A DNA stretch of 64,000 nt from Fulvia fulva. Its lineage: Eukaryota > Ascomycota > Dothideomycetes > Mycosphaerellales > Mycosphaerellaceae. Numbering within the stretch: position 1 is the first letter of the stretch; every line of letters begins with the position of its first letter. Below, one piece after another: positions 24,071 through 35,139 of the stretch. The notes beneath the pieces are model-generated. The model saw nothing but the letters and a program-made list of their open reading frames with translations, ran no database searches and was not told the origin of the DNA. A program made the translations under genes and the position numbers. The stretch is from NCBI RefSeq assembly GCF_020509005.1, contig NC_063014.1, positions 4,650,001 through 4,714,000 of the forward strand. Direction: 5' to 3'.

Positions 24071-27000
24071 CTTACTAAAATAGATAATTTAGTACTTGTC
24101 CGGTACAAATTTCGCCCTATACTCTCTTACCTACTTTTCGTATTATCTATGTCTCTCCTCTAGGATTACGTAGTTTTCCTCTATAGACCCCGACTACGCT
24201 AGGATATTTATATTATCTACGAACCCCGATACTAAGGTATTTACTGTTTCTAGGAGTAGGGTCAGGTCGGCTATAAAGAGGAGGAACAGAATTAGGGAGA
24301 GTATAGAGCCCTATAGGATGCCCGTGTTCGTAATTAGGGTCTACGGGGCTTTAAAGGATCCTAGGAGGATCTAGATTGTTCTGTCCTTAAGGAATAACTA
24401 TATAAAGTATACTATCTAGGCTAGGATACTTCTTATTCTAAGGATATATAGGAGCCTTACGTAAGACACGTTATCGAAAGCCCCTAATATGTCTAGTAAA
24501 AGTAGTAAGGCTACCTTATTATTACTATAGTACTAGATATGTCTAATTTGCTCTATAATCAGTTCGACTACTATAAGGGTAGATCTCTTTTGTCTCCCCC
24601 CTATTTACGTTACCGGGAGGAGGTTGTGTTCTTCTACGATTCCGGTAAGCCTTATAGCTACGACCTTCTCTAGGAGCTTCCCTAGTATATTTAGTAACGC
24701 AATTGGTCTATATAACTTCAACTTAGTATAGTCTTCCTTTTAGGGTTTCCTTAGGACGCAAGTTAGTAATTACCTAAAGGCCTTTAGGTAATACCCCTAC
24801 TTTATATACTAGGTAAAGATTAGCGTAAGTACTAGAGTAATAAGGCTACTACTAGCTTTTAGGTAATAGTTAGGGATCTTGTCTAGGCCTAGGGCTTTAT
24901 TGCCCTTTAGTTTCTTAATAATGTTTCCGATCTCTATAGTAGATACTTACTAGTTAGCCTCCCTTAGCGGAGGAATATATATTCCTAGGATGTTACTTAG
25001 GTCTACCTCTACCTAAGTCCTAAAGAAGTAGTCTACGAATGCTTTCGCTTTCCCTATCGGAGTAGTTTGCGTTTCCCCGTCTTAGTCCTATATTAAGGGA
25101 AACTAGGGCGGGGAGTTTCGTTCCTCGTCTAGTTTCCTAGCCTATTTTGCTAGTCTCTAGATTTGTTCCGAGTGTTCTATAATTATCCCTATAGTTGACC
25201 TCTACTCCTACGTCTTGTCTACGCCTTCCTTGCTTTATACGCGTTATTATAGGCTTCCTAGTTTACTTAGGTACGTCGTTACTCCTATCTCCTTCTTGCT
25301 CTCCTTGCCTCCTTAACTTTAGCTATACACTCTAGTGTCTAGTATAGCTTCTAGTATAGCGACTATCTCTTCTTAGGTATATAGGCCTAGGCTACCCTTT
25401 ATATAGCTTCTATTAGCTACTCTACTACTTAGTCGATCCCCTCCGTTATATATATATCGTTAATGTTTACCTATTCTAGTTCGCCTTCTAGCCGCTACTA
25501 TACTAGTGTCTAATCGGCCTGCTTCTAGTAGAGCTTCCTCTTAGGTTCCCTCTCCTCCTTAACCGTAAGTTGGATATTAGTTTAAATTAGATAGTGGTCC
25601 GATAAGGACTCTAGTTAGTCATTAACTATATAGCTTTCTACCCGTCTTATTAAGGCGTAGGATATAAAGTATAGGTCTAGCGTACTAGAACTATTGTTTC
25701 TAGCCTAAGTTTCTATTCCCTTTAGCGTGATTAAGTATATTTAGGCTGTTTCTATCTAACTAATGAGCCTCCCTACTAAGAAGTAGTATACTAGGGTGAA
25801 GTCCGATCCCTACTTTAGGTAATAGAGGTTAAAATCTCCTATTACGATGTTGTGGTTTTGTTAGTCTATTACTTCCGGGAGCCTTCCTAGCGTATATAGT
25901 TATGTACTACTTCTAGACTCTAGAGGTAGGTTGTATACGCTATAGATTAGGACCTAGCCTTAAGTTGTTTTAAGCTATACTATAGTAATATCCTTATTGG
26001 TTCTCGGCTAGGCTTACTAGTCCTCTACTAGCACCTTCTTACTAATATAGATATATGTTCGTAGGACTCCCTCGGTTCTGTTTATTACTACGTAGTATCT
26101 TGGGTCTCGTATAGTTAATAGAATCCTAGAGTATAGGTTGATCTACGGTTCCTATATTACTATAATATAGTGTTCCTCCGGGTCTAAGGCTTATAGAAAG
26201 CTCCTTTAGACTTTGTCTTTACTTCTGTTTACATTATACTAAATGATTAATAGTCTACTAGTATAAGGTATTAGGACATATTTGTGTCTAGGTCCGTTTA
26301 GTCTTATTATTAGTCTTGCTATTAGTTTTCCTGTCCCTCCTCCTGTTCTTCCCTTTAGGGTTAGCTCCCTATCATTTAGTTAATTCTTATTTGTCTATTG
26401 CTCTACGCTACCTTATATAGGAACGTTAGTCTCCCTATTACTAGCACTTTTTCTAGCTCCTCTTATAGCCGGGGTCTCTTATTCAGGTGGATAGTTCTCT
26501 CTAGTTGTTTCTATTTACCTACTAGGAACCTAGTTAGTATTATTACCCTTACTTCCCGCGCTCTCTACTAAGCTATTAGTCTAACTAGGCATTAGTTTGA
26601 CTATGCCGGGTATTTTCTCCTATATACTACGTATCTTATGTCCTCCTTCCGTTTTTGGCACTCTTAGGTCACGTGATTACTAGTATAGTAGGAGCAGACT
26701 AGTATAGCTTTACTATACTTTAGGGCAATATGTCTATACTATTAACAGTTAAAACATTAAAGGATTCTATAGTTACTTTAATAGATTTCTATATATAGCC
26801 TCTTAAAGTCCTAGTATAACCCTTAGTCTAAGACCTTATTCGCTTACTCTAGTGTTATAACCTATAAGATTAGCGAGGAGGCCCTCTTGCCCTCCTCTAT
26901 CTTCTTCTTAACCTACGCTATCTTTATGATCTATAGTCCTAGTACTGTTCCCTAGTTTTGCCTCTAGAGGTTTAGTATATCCCTTTATATATTAAAGGTT

Positions 27001-27520
27001 TATAGGACCCTATACGTAACTACTATATACTATTAATAGGAGACTTTCGCTATACTCCCGATCTTTAGTATCTACTCCTTATTTATCTCGAGGGCCTTCT
27101 TGTCCTATACGTATACTATAAACAGCTTAACCCCTTTATTATCTACCCTTACTCCTACTATTCCCTTTACTCCGATCTTCTCGACTATCTCCCTCTCGGT
27201 CATCTTTCCTATCTCTTCCTTCTCTTTCTAGTCCGTAATATAAACTCGTAGTACTATACTCTAGGGGGGGGGTAGGTTAGCTCGCGATTGATCCCCTAGG
27301 TCGTTAGGCCCGAGGTCTATCTCGGGTCTCTTTAAGGGTTGTTTCTCGCGTTTTGTGTTACTATCTCAATTACCCTATTAATCGTAGTGCTTGTTTATCG
27401 TTTAAGCGCCTTTAGTCCCCCGGATAGTTCGCTTATTACTCCTTTTAGTACTCTCTCCGGACATCTCCCTTCTTCTACCGCTACTATCTCTTCCGCCTTC
27501 TTATAGAGCGTCCTCTACTC
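24071..27520 (-). mobile_element. LINE-A, RT, endonuclease and ORF1 parts
   Basis: Minus-strand LINE. The RT motif AFDNVSY lies near 24470-24490. The apurinic-like endonuclease contains IVIGDFNL near 25830-25850 (GDFN is the conserved catalytic block of the EEP family) and extends to about 26250. Upstream, about 26830-27300 holds a charged ORF1-like segment. An AT-rich patch at about 26690-26820 looks foreign and may be a small insertion. The 5' end is not defined; RIP-mutated sequence continues to about 28140. Stops are frequent throughout. Confidence 0.72.
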
Positions 27521-28150
27521 GTCTCCCCCTTGCTCTCGGTCGTCTACTACCGTCGTCGTCGCTATCTCCGTCCCTCCTTAGAATCGAATCGAGTGTCGTT
27601 CTTACCCGGTAGTAGATATACTAACCTTTGTAAGTATCTCTTAGCTTATATAGCCCTAAGTTTTAATAGGCTACTACCTATATATATACTTAGATTGCGA
27701 TATAACGTAAGTACCTTCTTATTAACGACGAGAAGAGAAACTAAGTCTCTCCTACTCGAAACGCGCCTTCTTAGCGCTAAAATAATATATATAAAAAGCG
27801 AGTTTACCGTAGCTACGAGAGGATACGTATACGACGACCCTAACTTTAGGAAATAAGCCGCCGAGTAGTAAGAAATATTATAACTACGAGATACTATTAA
27901 AGGGGCGGTTTAAACTACGAGGAAGGACCTAAAGTTTAGTAGATTTTTAGGTCTAGACAACTTGCCTAAGCTAGCTATAGCCGAGCCTAATACCCCGGGA
28001 GGCGGCTGTACTTCTAGGAGATAGAGTAGCCGCTACTACTAGTAATTAGGTACTATACTCTAGAGGGGACTTTTTCCCTAGGCACTTAGGTGTCCCTTAG
28101 TTTTAGGAGGTTCAGATTTTAGAAGGGAGGCTTAGCGTATAGATAAAATC
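27521..28150. other. RIP-mutated flank of the gene island
   Basis: No gene is supported. The run of 108 codons open on the plus strand at 27530-27856 has no recognisable domain and lies in CpA/TpG-depleted sequence. It may contain the 5' end of LINE-A. Normal base composition returns at about 28140-28160. Confidence 0.5.
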
Positions 28151-28361
28151 TCTGCACTTAGCGAGATCCACTGCTTTGTTTTAGACCCGGGGCAATGCGA
28201 CAATAACAAACTCGACACGATACGATAACCGGGTTACGCGGCTGGCTACCGTAGCAATATATTCGACATCTCTCCCGCAAAATAAATCTCGGAGGGTTTT
28301 TATGCCCGGGCTCGGCGGGCTTTTCCCTTTGCAACTCGAACTTGGTCTTTGTCTTACGATA

Positions 28362-28516
28362 GAGACCCGTGTTACATAGTCTAGAACTTAAATAGCACGT
28401 TAATGGAATAATCAATCAATCAATTCTTCTCTCTCGAATTCGGTCTCGTTTCGAGACCTGTGTTACATAGTCTAGGACTCAAATAGCACGTAAATGGAAT
28501 AATCAATTAATCAATC
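28362..28516. repeat. Direct repeat, two ~63-bp units with (TCAA)n-like ends
   Basis: Units at 28362-28425 and 28453-28516 share GAGACC[C/T]GTGTTACATAG, the block AAATAGCACGT and a TGGAATAATCAAT tail that ends in TCAATCAA-type short repeats. The spacer is 27 bp. Repeated tails like this are seen at LINE or SINE 3' ends. The units lie 37 bp downstream of the L-galactonate dehydratase stop codon and could be in its 3' UTR. Confidence 0.85.
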
Positions 28517-28552
28517 AGTGTCACAACTCGATCACAGTGTGAGCTACACGAC

Positions 28553-29954
28553 TCAAATCCTCTCCGCCTCCAAAATTGGCCTCGCCTCCTCACTCTTCCA
28601 CCAGCTCACGCCCTCCTTACCAGGAAACTCATACCGATCCATGCTATCCGACTTCATCTCGACAGAGTAGCCAGCATTCATCGGGGTAGTGTAGTACCCA
28701 TCCTTGATCACAGCAGGGTGCAAGAAATGCTCATGCAGATGATCCACATACTCCAGCACCGACAGCTTGCCACTCACGACGACATAGTCGATGGTGCTAA
28801 GATGCTGCGTATACTCTGGCAACCCCACACCACCAGAATGCGGTACAATCGGCACGCCGTACTTCCTGGCTATGAGCAGGACAGCGAGAACTTCGTTGAC
28901 ACCACCCATCCGGCAGGCGTCGATCTGACATACGTCGATGGCGCCTTGCTGGATGAGTTGTTTGAAAATGACACGGTTTTGGCACATTTCACCGGTTGCC
29001 ACGCCAATGTTGAGAGGCTTGAGAGCATCGCGTATCGCTTTGTGCCCGAAGACGTCGTCTGGCGAGGTGGGCTCTTCGATGAACCAGGGCTTGAACTCTG
29101 CTAGCTCTTTCATGTACTCGATTGCTTCAGGGACACTCCAGACTTGGTTCGCATCAACCATCAGGACGTTGTCCTTGTCGTAGCCGATCACATCCCGGGC
29201 GGTCCGCAGACGCTGCTTGTCTTGCTCGAGGGACGTGCCGACTTTAAGCTTGAAGTGTCGGTAACCTTGGCTGACGGTCTCTTGTAGAAGAGACTTCATC
29301 TTATCTTCGCCGTACCCTAACCAGCCGGCAGATGTGGTGTATGCCGGCACTGCACGGTGTTCAAGTGCTTCCTGCCGGCGCTGTGCTTTTGTTGGTTCTT
29401 GCTCTTTCAGCAACTGCACCGCTTCCTCTGGTGTGATGGCGTCCGTGATGTAGCGGAAGTCTATGCACTTTACAACCTCCTCTGGAGTCATGTCTGCTAC
29501 AATCCGCCAGACCGGCTTGTCCAGAACTTTGGCCCAGAGATCCCAGATTCCGTTGACCAATGCTCCCAATGCGAGGTGTATGACGCCTTTTTCGGGCCCG
29601 ATCCAGCGAAGGTGGGAGTCTGAGACTAGATAGCGCCAGGTCTTGCCCCAGTCCTCGACGAACGACTCCAATGTTCTGCCCTTCACGCGCTCACCGAGGA
29701 GTGCAATGGCTTGACAGACGAGCTCGTTGCCGCGGCCAATTGTGAAGGTCATGCCGTGGCCCTCATGATCAGAATCAGTGCGGAGGATGCAGTAGGCGGC
29801 GGAGTAATCCCCAGCGGCGTTCATAGCATCGCTGCCGGTCTTGTCGAGGGACGTCTGGTGTGGTGGTTAGGTATGAGGTCGGGCTGCTGGGGTGATAAGT
29901 TCTGCTCACTGGAAACCTGACATCTCTTGTTGTTACTCCTGTGATGGTGACCAT
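28553..29954 (-). CDS. lgd1: L-galactonate dehydratase (enolase superfamily), one intron
   Basis: The enzyme converts L-galactonate to 2-keto-3-deoxy-L-galactonate, the second step of fungal D-galacturonate catabolism, probably in the cytosol. The model has exon 1 at 29954-29910 (15 codons, beginning MVTITGVTTRDVRFP), a 55-bp intron at 29909-29855 (GTGAGC donor, CTAAC branch site, CAG acceptor) and exon 2 at 29854-28553, giving 448 residues. The usual fungal N-terminus (VTITG...DVRFPTSLDKTGSDAMNAAGDYS) is only recovered with this exon. Visible enolase-superfamily features: KLK base motif at about 217-219, metal ligands D249 (MVDANQ), E275/E276 (FIEEPTSPDD) and E304 (ATGEMCQNR), and the PHSGG block with H354. 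Length and motifs fit LGD1/GaaB. The related bacterial L-fuconate dehydratase family is the alternative. No RIP damage is seen. It is divergent from ATP23. Confidence 0.93.
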
Positions 29955-30641
29955 CTTGCTGCTCTACGTTATGTGTTCTTGCTCGTGTGAGGATGATAGG
30001 AAAGCGAAGATGTGTTGTGACGAACGATCTGCTCAACTCAACTTCTTGCTATGATGGACAGGGACATGTGAAGTTAAGCAATGCCAATACAGTCTGCATC
30101 GGACCGGGAGTCCACTGGCGAAGATGGATCGCGGGAAAGGTATATACGATATACGAGAAGCTGGTTCCTGAGGTTCCATTGGCGGAAGTGCGAGCAGGAA
30201 GAGGCAGGTGGCAAGGTGGTACTGTCGGCGTTTGGGGGTCAGCATGGTAGTTCTAGTTCTATCCGTGATCGCTGCAAGACTTCATCCGGCCGATTTAGCC
30301 GTTTGCTTGGGGAGCACGATATGCCATCATTACCACGGATGTGACCCAAGGCCACGATACGGTGACCGTCGTGGATGCTGTAGCATAATGAGATGCACAT
30401 GACGGGAGTCAGTGAGGGACGAAGTGCGGTACATGTAGAGGTTGAAGATGAGTAGAGTGTACTGTGTGTGCATGGACGTGTTTCAGATCCCTCGGCGAGA
30501 CCATCACCGAGCCTCGGAGCATCGTCGGCAGTGAATCTCGAACTTCGAGCATTGTCATTGTCATTGTCATCAAGCATTCCAGTGTAGCACTGCTCTTCCT
30601 GTCCGTCCCTACCACGACCGATTGCATCTCTCTCCGCCACC
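29955..30641. promoter_or_regulatory. Divergent intergenic promoter region
   Basis: 687 bp separate the start codons of lgd1 (minus) and ATP23 (plus), so both promoters lie here. Base composition is normal. A short TCATTG repeat (three units) lies near 30554-30572. I see no further gene; open frames here are short and overlapping. Confidence 0.6.
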
Positions 30642-31355
30642 ATGACCGAACGATCCTCCATCCCCCCATCCCCCTCACCATCACCCGACGCCGCCAACGA
30701 CAACACCTTCCGGACGTGGTCCAACTTCTTCTCCATCCTTACTGGCCGCGCAGACCAGACCACAAAGCAATCATACTTCCACGAACGCGACATCCAGAAC
30801 GAAGCAGCCGACATTGCCCGCGCCGAAGAAGACGTCAAATGGCTCTTCAAAGCGTCCCCCATCATAACCTTCCTCAAACACAACATCGACATCCTGGGCC
30901 CAGCCGATGGCAGCGCATCGATAGGACCGCACAACGTGAGATGTAGACGCTGCGACACCCAGCAATCAGGCGGCTTCTCCCCCGAGCACGGAATACTTCT
31001 TTGCGCAAACCAATTCCGCAATCGCGGACACTTGGAAGATACGTTGGCGCACGAGATGGTGCATGCGTACGATTACATGAGGTTCAAGATCGATCCCTTG
31101 GACTTGAGACATGCCGCGTGTATGGAGATTCGGGCGAGCACATTGAGCGGGGAGTGTAGGTTTGGGAGGGAGTTCTTTACTCGAGCGCAGTTTGGCATCA
31201 CGCAGCAGTTGCAGGAGTGTGTGAGGAGAAGAGCGGCGATCAGTGTGGCGAATCGGCCTGCGTGTAAGGATGATGTGCAGGCAGTGAGGGTGGTGAATGA
31301 GGTCTGGGACAGTTGCTTCAATGATACGAGGCCGTTTGATGAGATCTACAAGTGA
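30642..31355 (+). CDS. ATP23: Mitochondrial inner membrane protease ATP23 (peptidase M76)
   Basis: Metalloprotease of the mitochondrial intermembrane space, which in yeast matures subunit 6 of ATP synthase and assists F0 assembly. The single exon gives 237 residues. The start ATG lies in a good context (CCGCCACCATGA). The zinc-site motif HEMVH is at residues 137-141 and is followed by AYD. The family's cysteines are present: C101 and C104 (CRRC), C121, then C150, C162, C193, C208 and C225. Such Cys-rich ATP23 proteins are imported and oxidised by Mia40 in yeast. An N-terminal Ser/Pro-rich stretch of about 20 residues is fungal-variable. Length matches the family (about 230-260). No mutation damage is visible, although RIP-mutated DNA starts within 1 kb downstream. 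Confidence 0.94.
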   Translation: MTERSSIPPSPSPSPDAANDNTFRTWSNFFSILTGRADQTTKQSYFHERDIQNEAADIARAEEDVKWLFKASPIITFLKHNIDILGPADGSASIGPHNVRCRRCDTQQSGGFSPEHGILLCANQFRNRGHLEDTLAHEMVHAYDYMRFKIDPLDLRHAACMEIRASTLSGECRFGREFFTRAQFGITQQLQECVRRRAAISVANRPACKDDVQAVRVVNEVWDSCFNDTRPFDEIYK

Positions 31356-31561
31356 TGTGTGCACCGCACATTTTGCATCTACATCGGCATCGGAATCAAA
31401 AGAAAGCCCAACCGAGGCGCCATCGAAGTGGGCAACACTGGGCACGGGTGCTTCACGGAAGCATGACCTCTCTGCTCGGCCGCGATGCGAGTTAGTGCAG
31501 GACCATCATAAACTACGGACGTTCGTCGAGTGATCCTTCACACCACCAGTTATGCACACAC

Positions 31562-31860
31562 GGCACAGTGGCCAAGAACTACCACAAATGGAACTCATTC
31601 GTCCAGAATGTCGCGGCAGCTCCAGGCGACTCCATCGAGGAAGTCCCGCCAGCTATTGGCACGCAGATGATTTTCACGAACATCTTCCCGCCCCCTTGGT
31701 GTAAGCTTGCCATCTGTTGAAGAATTCTCGTTCGACGAGTTGAACGTGCAGGACAATCCTGGAGTCGCGATCAATGCGTGGAAGAGCTTTGAGGCGGCGG
31801 AGCACCCCAACATCTTGACGGATCTCGGCGATGGGAGGACGAGATGTCAGGCATGATTCG
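31562..31860 (+). pseudogene. Coding relic, unknown protein
   Basis: Two protein-like stretches lie in different frames. The first is at 31562-31718 (contains KNYHKWNSFVQNV and GTQMIFTNIFPPPW) and ends in TGA. The second is at 31719-31856 (contains ELNVQDNPGVAINAWKSFE) and ends in TGA. No start codon or splice signals join them plausibly, since the candidate intron between them would be about 24 bp. I do not recognise the family. It looks like the remnant of a gene broken by a small indel, close to the edge of the RIP-mutated block. Confidence 0.45.
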
Positions 31861-32007
31861 TTCTACAGTCTGCTTGGAATTGCAATTCTGCTGGGCAAGA
31901 AGACGCTGTATAAATTGTTCGAGGAGCAGGGTCAGGATTAGAAGAGATATGTGAAAGAATGATGAGGCTGATCAAGAAGTGTAAGAGCTGGGGTGGTATT
32001 GTGAAAA

Positions 32008-32039
32008 GATAGCATAACCTTGTGATAGCATAACCTTGT
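32008..32039. repeat. Tandem 16-bp duplication
   Basis: GATAGCATAACCTTGT occurs twice head to tail, just before the AT-rich transition. Confidence 0.9.
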
Positions 32040-32071
32040 GACGTGAGATGAGATTACAGAGGTGAAATAAC

Positions 32072-32220
32072 TGTTATAGAGTACAAGGATATAATAGGTA
32101 TTAGTTAAGGAGATTGTAATAACTAAGTTTATGTAACAACTTGCCCTATATAAGGGCTGAGAAGGCACTACTTTTGAATAATATAGTTTTTTATACCTTA
32201 ACTTATAAGTTAACCTAACT
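32072..32220 (+). repeat. Possible solo LTR (Copia-like), degraded
   Basis: It begins TGTTATAGAG, has a TATA-like CCCTATATAAGGGC at about 32150 and an AT-rich end near TTAACTTATAAGTTAACC. The layout resembles a short Copia LTR, but I find no partner copy and no clear target duplication. It could be ordinary AT-rich flank. Confidence 0.35.
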
Positions 32221-32308
32221 TATACCCTATACTTTTAAATCGAGATCCCTAGTTTTATAGTTATAAGCCTAAATTAAATATTTAGAGTTACTATATATAT
32301 TGTTTCTA

Positions 32309-34174
32309 ACGTGCTTTACTACCGAGCGGGCTATACTACCGAGTAGGCCACTTTTGCTAAGAACTATACCACTTCTATAGATATAGCTATACAACCACTA
32401 TTATAGCGTATATTGTCTTTAAACGAGGCCAAACTGACCTTAGCTGTCTAGGCTACGAAACGCGACGCGACAATTACGAATCGACTTACTATAAAGGTAT
32501 ACGACGCGTCTCGAACTACACTAGGGTATCGATTAAATAGACGACCTCCTCGGGGCGACTACGAGCCCAATTCGAAGAAGCTTATAGAGCTAGAAGAGAG
32601 GGTGATACTTAAGTATATACTCGAGCTAGATCTTAGAGGTTTCCCGCTATTAAAGGCTAGTATACGAGTAATAGCCGATTTATTACTATAAGAGAAGGGT
32701 CTTAAGCCCGCTAGTCTTAATTGGACAGACAGGTTTATTAGGCGGTATTGTGAGCTAAAGGTTCGTATAACACGTAGATACGATCGTTAGCGAGCCCTAA
32801 TAGAAGATCTAGACGTTATCGAGAGGTAGTTCTTACTTATACGTAATATAAAGAAGAAGTATAGTATCCTTAACTAGGACACCTACAACTTCGACGAGAT
32901 AGGGTTTATAACAGGTGTCATTACGTCTTAGAGCGTCGTTACGGGTTTAGAAAGGCGTAGTAGAAAGAGGAAGGTCGTTTAACAGGGCAATAGAGAATAG
33001 GTAATAGTGATTAAGACTATCTATATAGACGGAATAGCGCTCCTACCCTACGTCATCCTTATAGGCAAACAGCACATTAGTACCTAGTACTAAGACGGCA
33101 ACTTAGGTCTAGACTAGACAATCGGGCTAATAGAGAACGGCTAGACTAATAATAAGTTCGGTATACGGTAGCTAGAGCATTTCTAGAAGTATACTATAGC
33201 TCGTACGACTAGGGTATAGAGACTACTTATTATCGATAGCTACGAGAGCTACAACTCGAAGGTATTCTAGAATCTATATAAGGAATACAAGATCTTGGCC
33301 CTATATATACTATCGTACGCCTCGTACTTACTCTAGCTATTAGATATAGGTTGCTATTCGCCTTTAAAGAAGGTATACGGTACTTAGCTCTCGGGCTTAG
33401 TACGCTAGCGTATCACTTATATCGATAAAGTAGAGTTCCTACGCGCCTTCCGGGCAGCCTATAACGCTATATTTAGATAGGAGAATATCCTATCGAGCTT
33501 CAGAGGCGCTAGTTTGGCTCTATTCAATCTATAGGTAGTAATAGACAAGCTTAATATCAAGCTACGTACGCTAACCCCTCTAGCTCCGGACTCTACCCCT
33601 TAGGAGTCGAAGACACTACGAACTACAAAAGAATTCGACTCTCAATCGACACTAGTAACGAACAAAATGCGTGCCCGGGCAGGTTTATCGCTAAACTCGT
33701 TATAGGAAGGGGTATATTAGCTTATAAAAGGGAGTAGAGAGATAGCGTATTAGATAGCTCTTATACGAAGCAAGATCAGTAAGCTACGTAAGTCTAAAGA
33801 GGCCCTTATATAGCGAAAAGCACGAAAGCGCAAGTATATTCAGTCTAGAGGGTCTCTAACCTTCGATAAGGCGTCGCAATTGATACCTCTAGAGGATACT
33901 AGGAGGCAGGAAGTGAGTAGAGAGTCGCTAGATAGTGTTTAGCTAGTACTAAGGCTACGACGCTATAAGCGATATAGCGAGTCGGGGCATAACGTACGTA
34001 CCTATTAAGTAGACTTACTAGATAGCGAAGAATCTGAAGAGGAATTGTCCTCCTAGTAACGATTCTATAGGATGTCGTCGTGTTAAGATACCGTCGTAAT
34101 TAAAGTAGAAGTAGTATAGTTCTTAGTAAAAGTAGCCCGCTCGGTAGTATAGCCCGCTCGGTAGTAAAGCACGT
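32309..34174 (+). mobile_element. Pogo-1, Fot1/Pogo-type DNA transposon with TIRs
   Basis: 1866 bp bounded by TA duplications (32307-32308 and 34175-34176). TIRs of about 55 bp start ACGTGCTTTACTACCGAGCG. Each TIR contains the unit TACTACCGAGCGGGC twice in tandem, a likely double binding site for the transposase. The element holds one transposase frame. The left TIR has GAGTAGGCC where the right TIR complement has GAGCGGGCT. Confidence 0.93.
32400..34085 (+). pseudogene. Pogo-1 transposase, RIP-inactivated
   Basis: Plus-strand DDE transposase of the Fot1/Pogo group. An N-terminal Psq-type HTH (about 32410-32570) is followed by a CENP-B-type HTH (LNWTDRFIRRY near 32715-32750). The catalytic core has YNFDEIGFITG near 32885 (first Asp), LIIDSYESYNS near 33235 (second Asp) and DKVEFLRAFRAAY near 33430. 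A basic C-terminal tail contains GHNVRTY near 33985, a motif common in these transposases. TAG/TAA codons at former Gln/Trp sites interrupt the frame, but long parts read through, so RIP is lighter than in the Gypsy elements. Confidence 0.87.
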
Positions 34175-34176
34175 TA

Positions 34177-34394
34177 TACCTTTTAGAACACTATTATAGA
34201 CCTTAAAAAGTATATTCTAGATAACCTATCCGCTATAATATTAAAGAAGCTAGATTGCTATAATAGTAGCCTTAGTATAAGGCTGTCTATATATAATATT
34301 AGGGTCTTTCGGACTATACCGGACGTAGGGGAGCCGTACGTAATATATACTACGACTTATATACGAAATACTAGTCTTAAGAAATAAAGTAAGC
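34177..34394. other. AT-rich spacer between Pogo-1 and Copia-2
   Basis: 218 bp of RIP-mutated sequence with no recognisable gene or repeat. It was the DNA next to the Copia-2 insertion site. Confidence 0.5.
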
Positions 34395-34491
34395 TATTAA
34401 GAATATATAGGTTATAGGGTCAATATTAGGTGCTTAGAGAGATTAGTAATTAGGGCTTACTAGTCAAGTCCTAAGTATAGCTATCTCTTCT
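34395..34491 (+). repeat. Copia-2 5' LTR, left part
   Basis: 97 bp matching the first part of the 3' LTR at 46784. It is more RIP-mutated than that copy (GGTTATAGGGTCAATATTAG against GGTCATAGGGTCAACATTAG). It ends with CTTCT, the left Gypsy-2 target duplication. Confidence 0.9.
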
Positions 34492-34688
34492 TATTACGAG
34501 ATAGCCCTTTTTATAAACTATCTCGTAATTTAGTATCGTCGGCTATACGCCCGCGCGCTAGCGGCCGCTAGTACCCGCTAGCTCGATTTGCGCGACTTTA
34601 TCTTCTCGTGCTTCTCGCGCTCTCTTAGATAGCTCGCGTAACTATTATATCTTTACCCGACCTAATTATAGTACTCTCGTACGTAATA
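34492..34688 (+). repeat. Gypsy-2 5' LTR
   Basis: It starts TATTACGAGATAGCCC. It pairs with 41429-41626. The right edge is uncertain by a few bases because the end (CGTACGTAATA) diverges from CGCCTATAATA. Confidence 0.85.
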
Positions 34689-35139
34689 GATAGTTACGCC
34701 TACCTACGAGTAGAGAGCTAACCTCTACGTACAATACCGAGACCGCCCGAGATAGTATAATAGTACTAGACCGTACGATCAATTCGCGATAATAGAGAAC
34801 GCCGACGAGGCCTCTCGACGCCCTCCTCTACGACCTTTAAGTATACGACCTACCGCCGCTACTTAGCGATAGTAGTACCTATATCGTACGCCCTCTATCT
34901 TAGCCGAGTTACTAACCGGAGACCCTTAGAACCTAGAGATTTAGAACTAGCTCAACTCGATCCTTAGCGATAGTATATATCCGGACCGCGTAAGTAGGAT
35001 ATAGTATAAGTAAGAAAATAGAATAGGTAGGGACATACCGCCGTTTGGTATAGGTAGGTCTACTCTCTCTTATCTTTTTGTACCCGATTTATAAATCCCT
35101 ATAACTAATAATACGCCTTAGTCTTTAATACGATACAAG

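Noticed and set aside
27530..27856. 108-codon open frame on the plus strand
   Set aside because: It lies in RIP-mutated DNA, has no domain, no good start context and no introns. Loss of CpA/TpG creates chance open stretches on the opposite strand of mutated genes.
1..28140. Decay by CpG methylation
   Set aside because: CpG sites are abundant and unchanged; loss is confined to CpA/TpG, the RIP pattern.
28158..28415. 85-codon open frame on the minus strand next to lgd1
   Set aside because: It overlaps the duplicated TCAA-tailed repeat and has no recognisable motif or homologous pattern.
30239..31021. 260-codon open frame on the minus strand
   Set aside because: It is antisense to ATP23 and its upstream region; ATP23 has clear motifs and codon structure.
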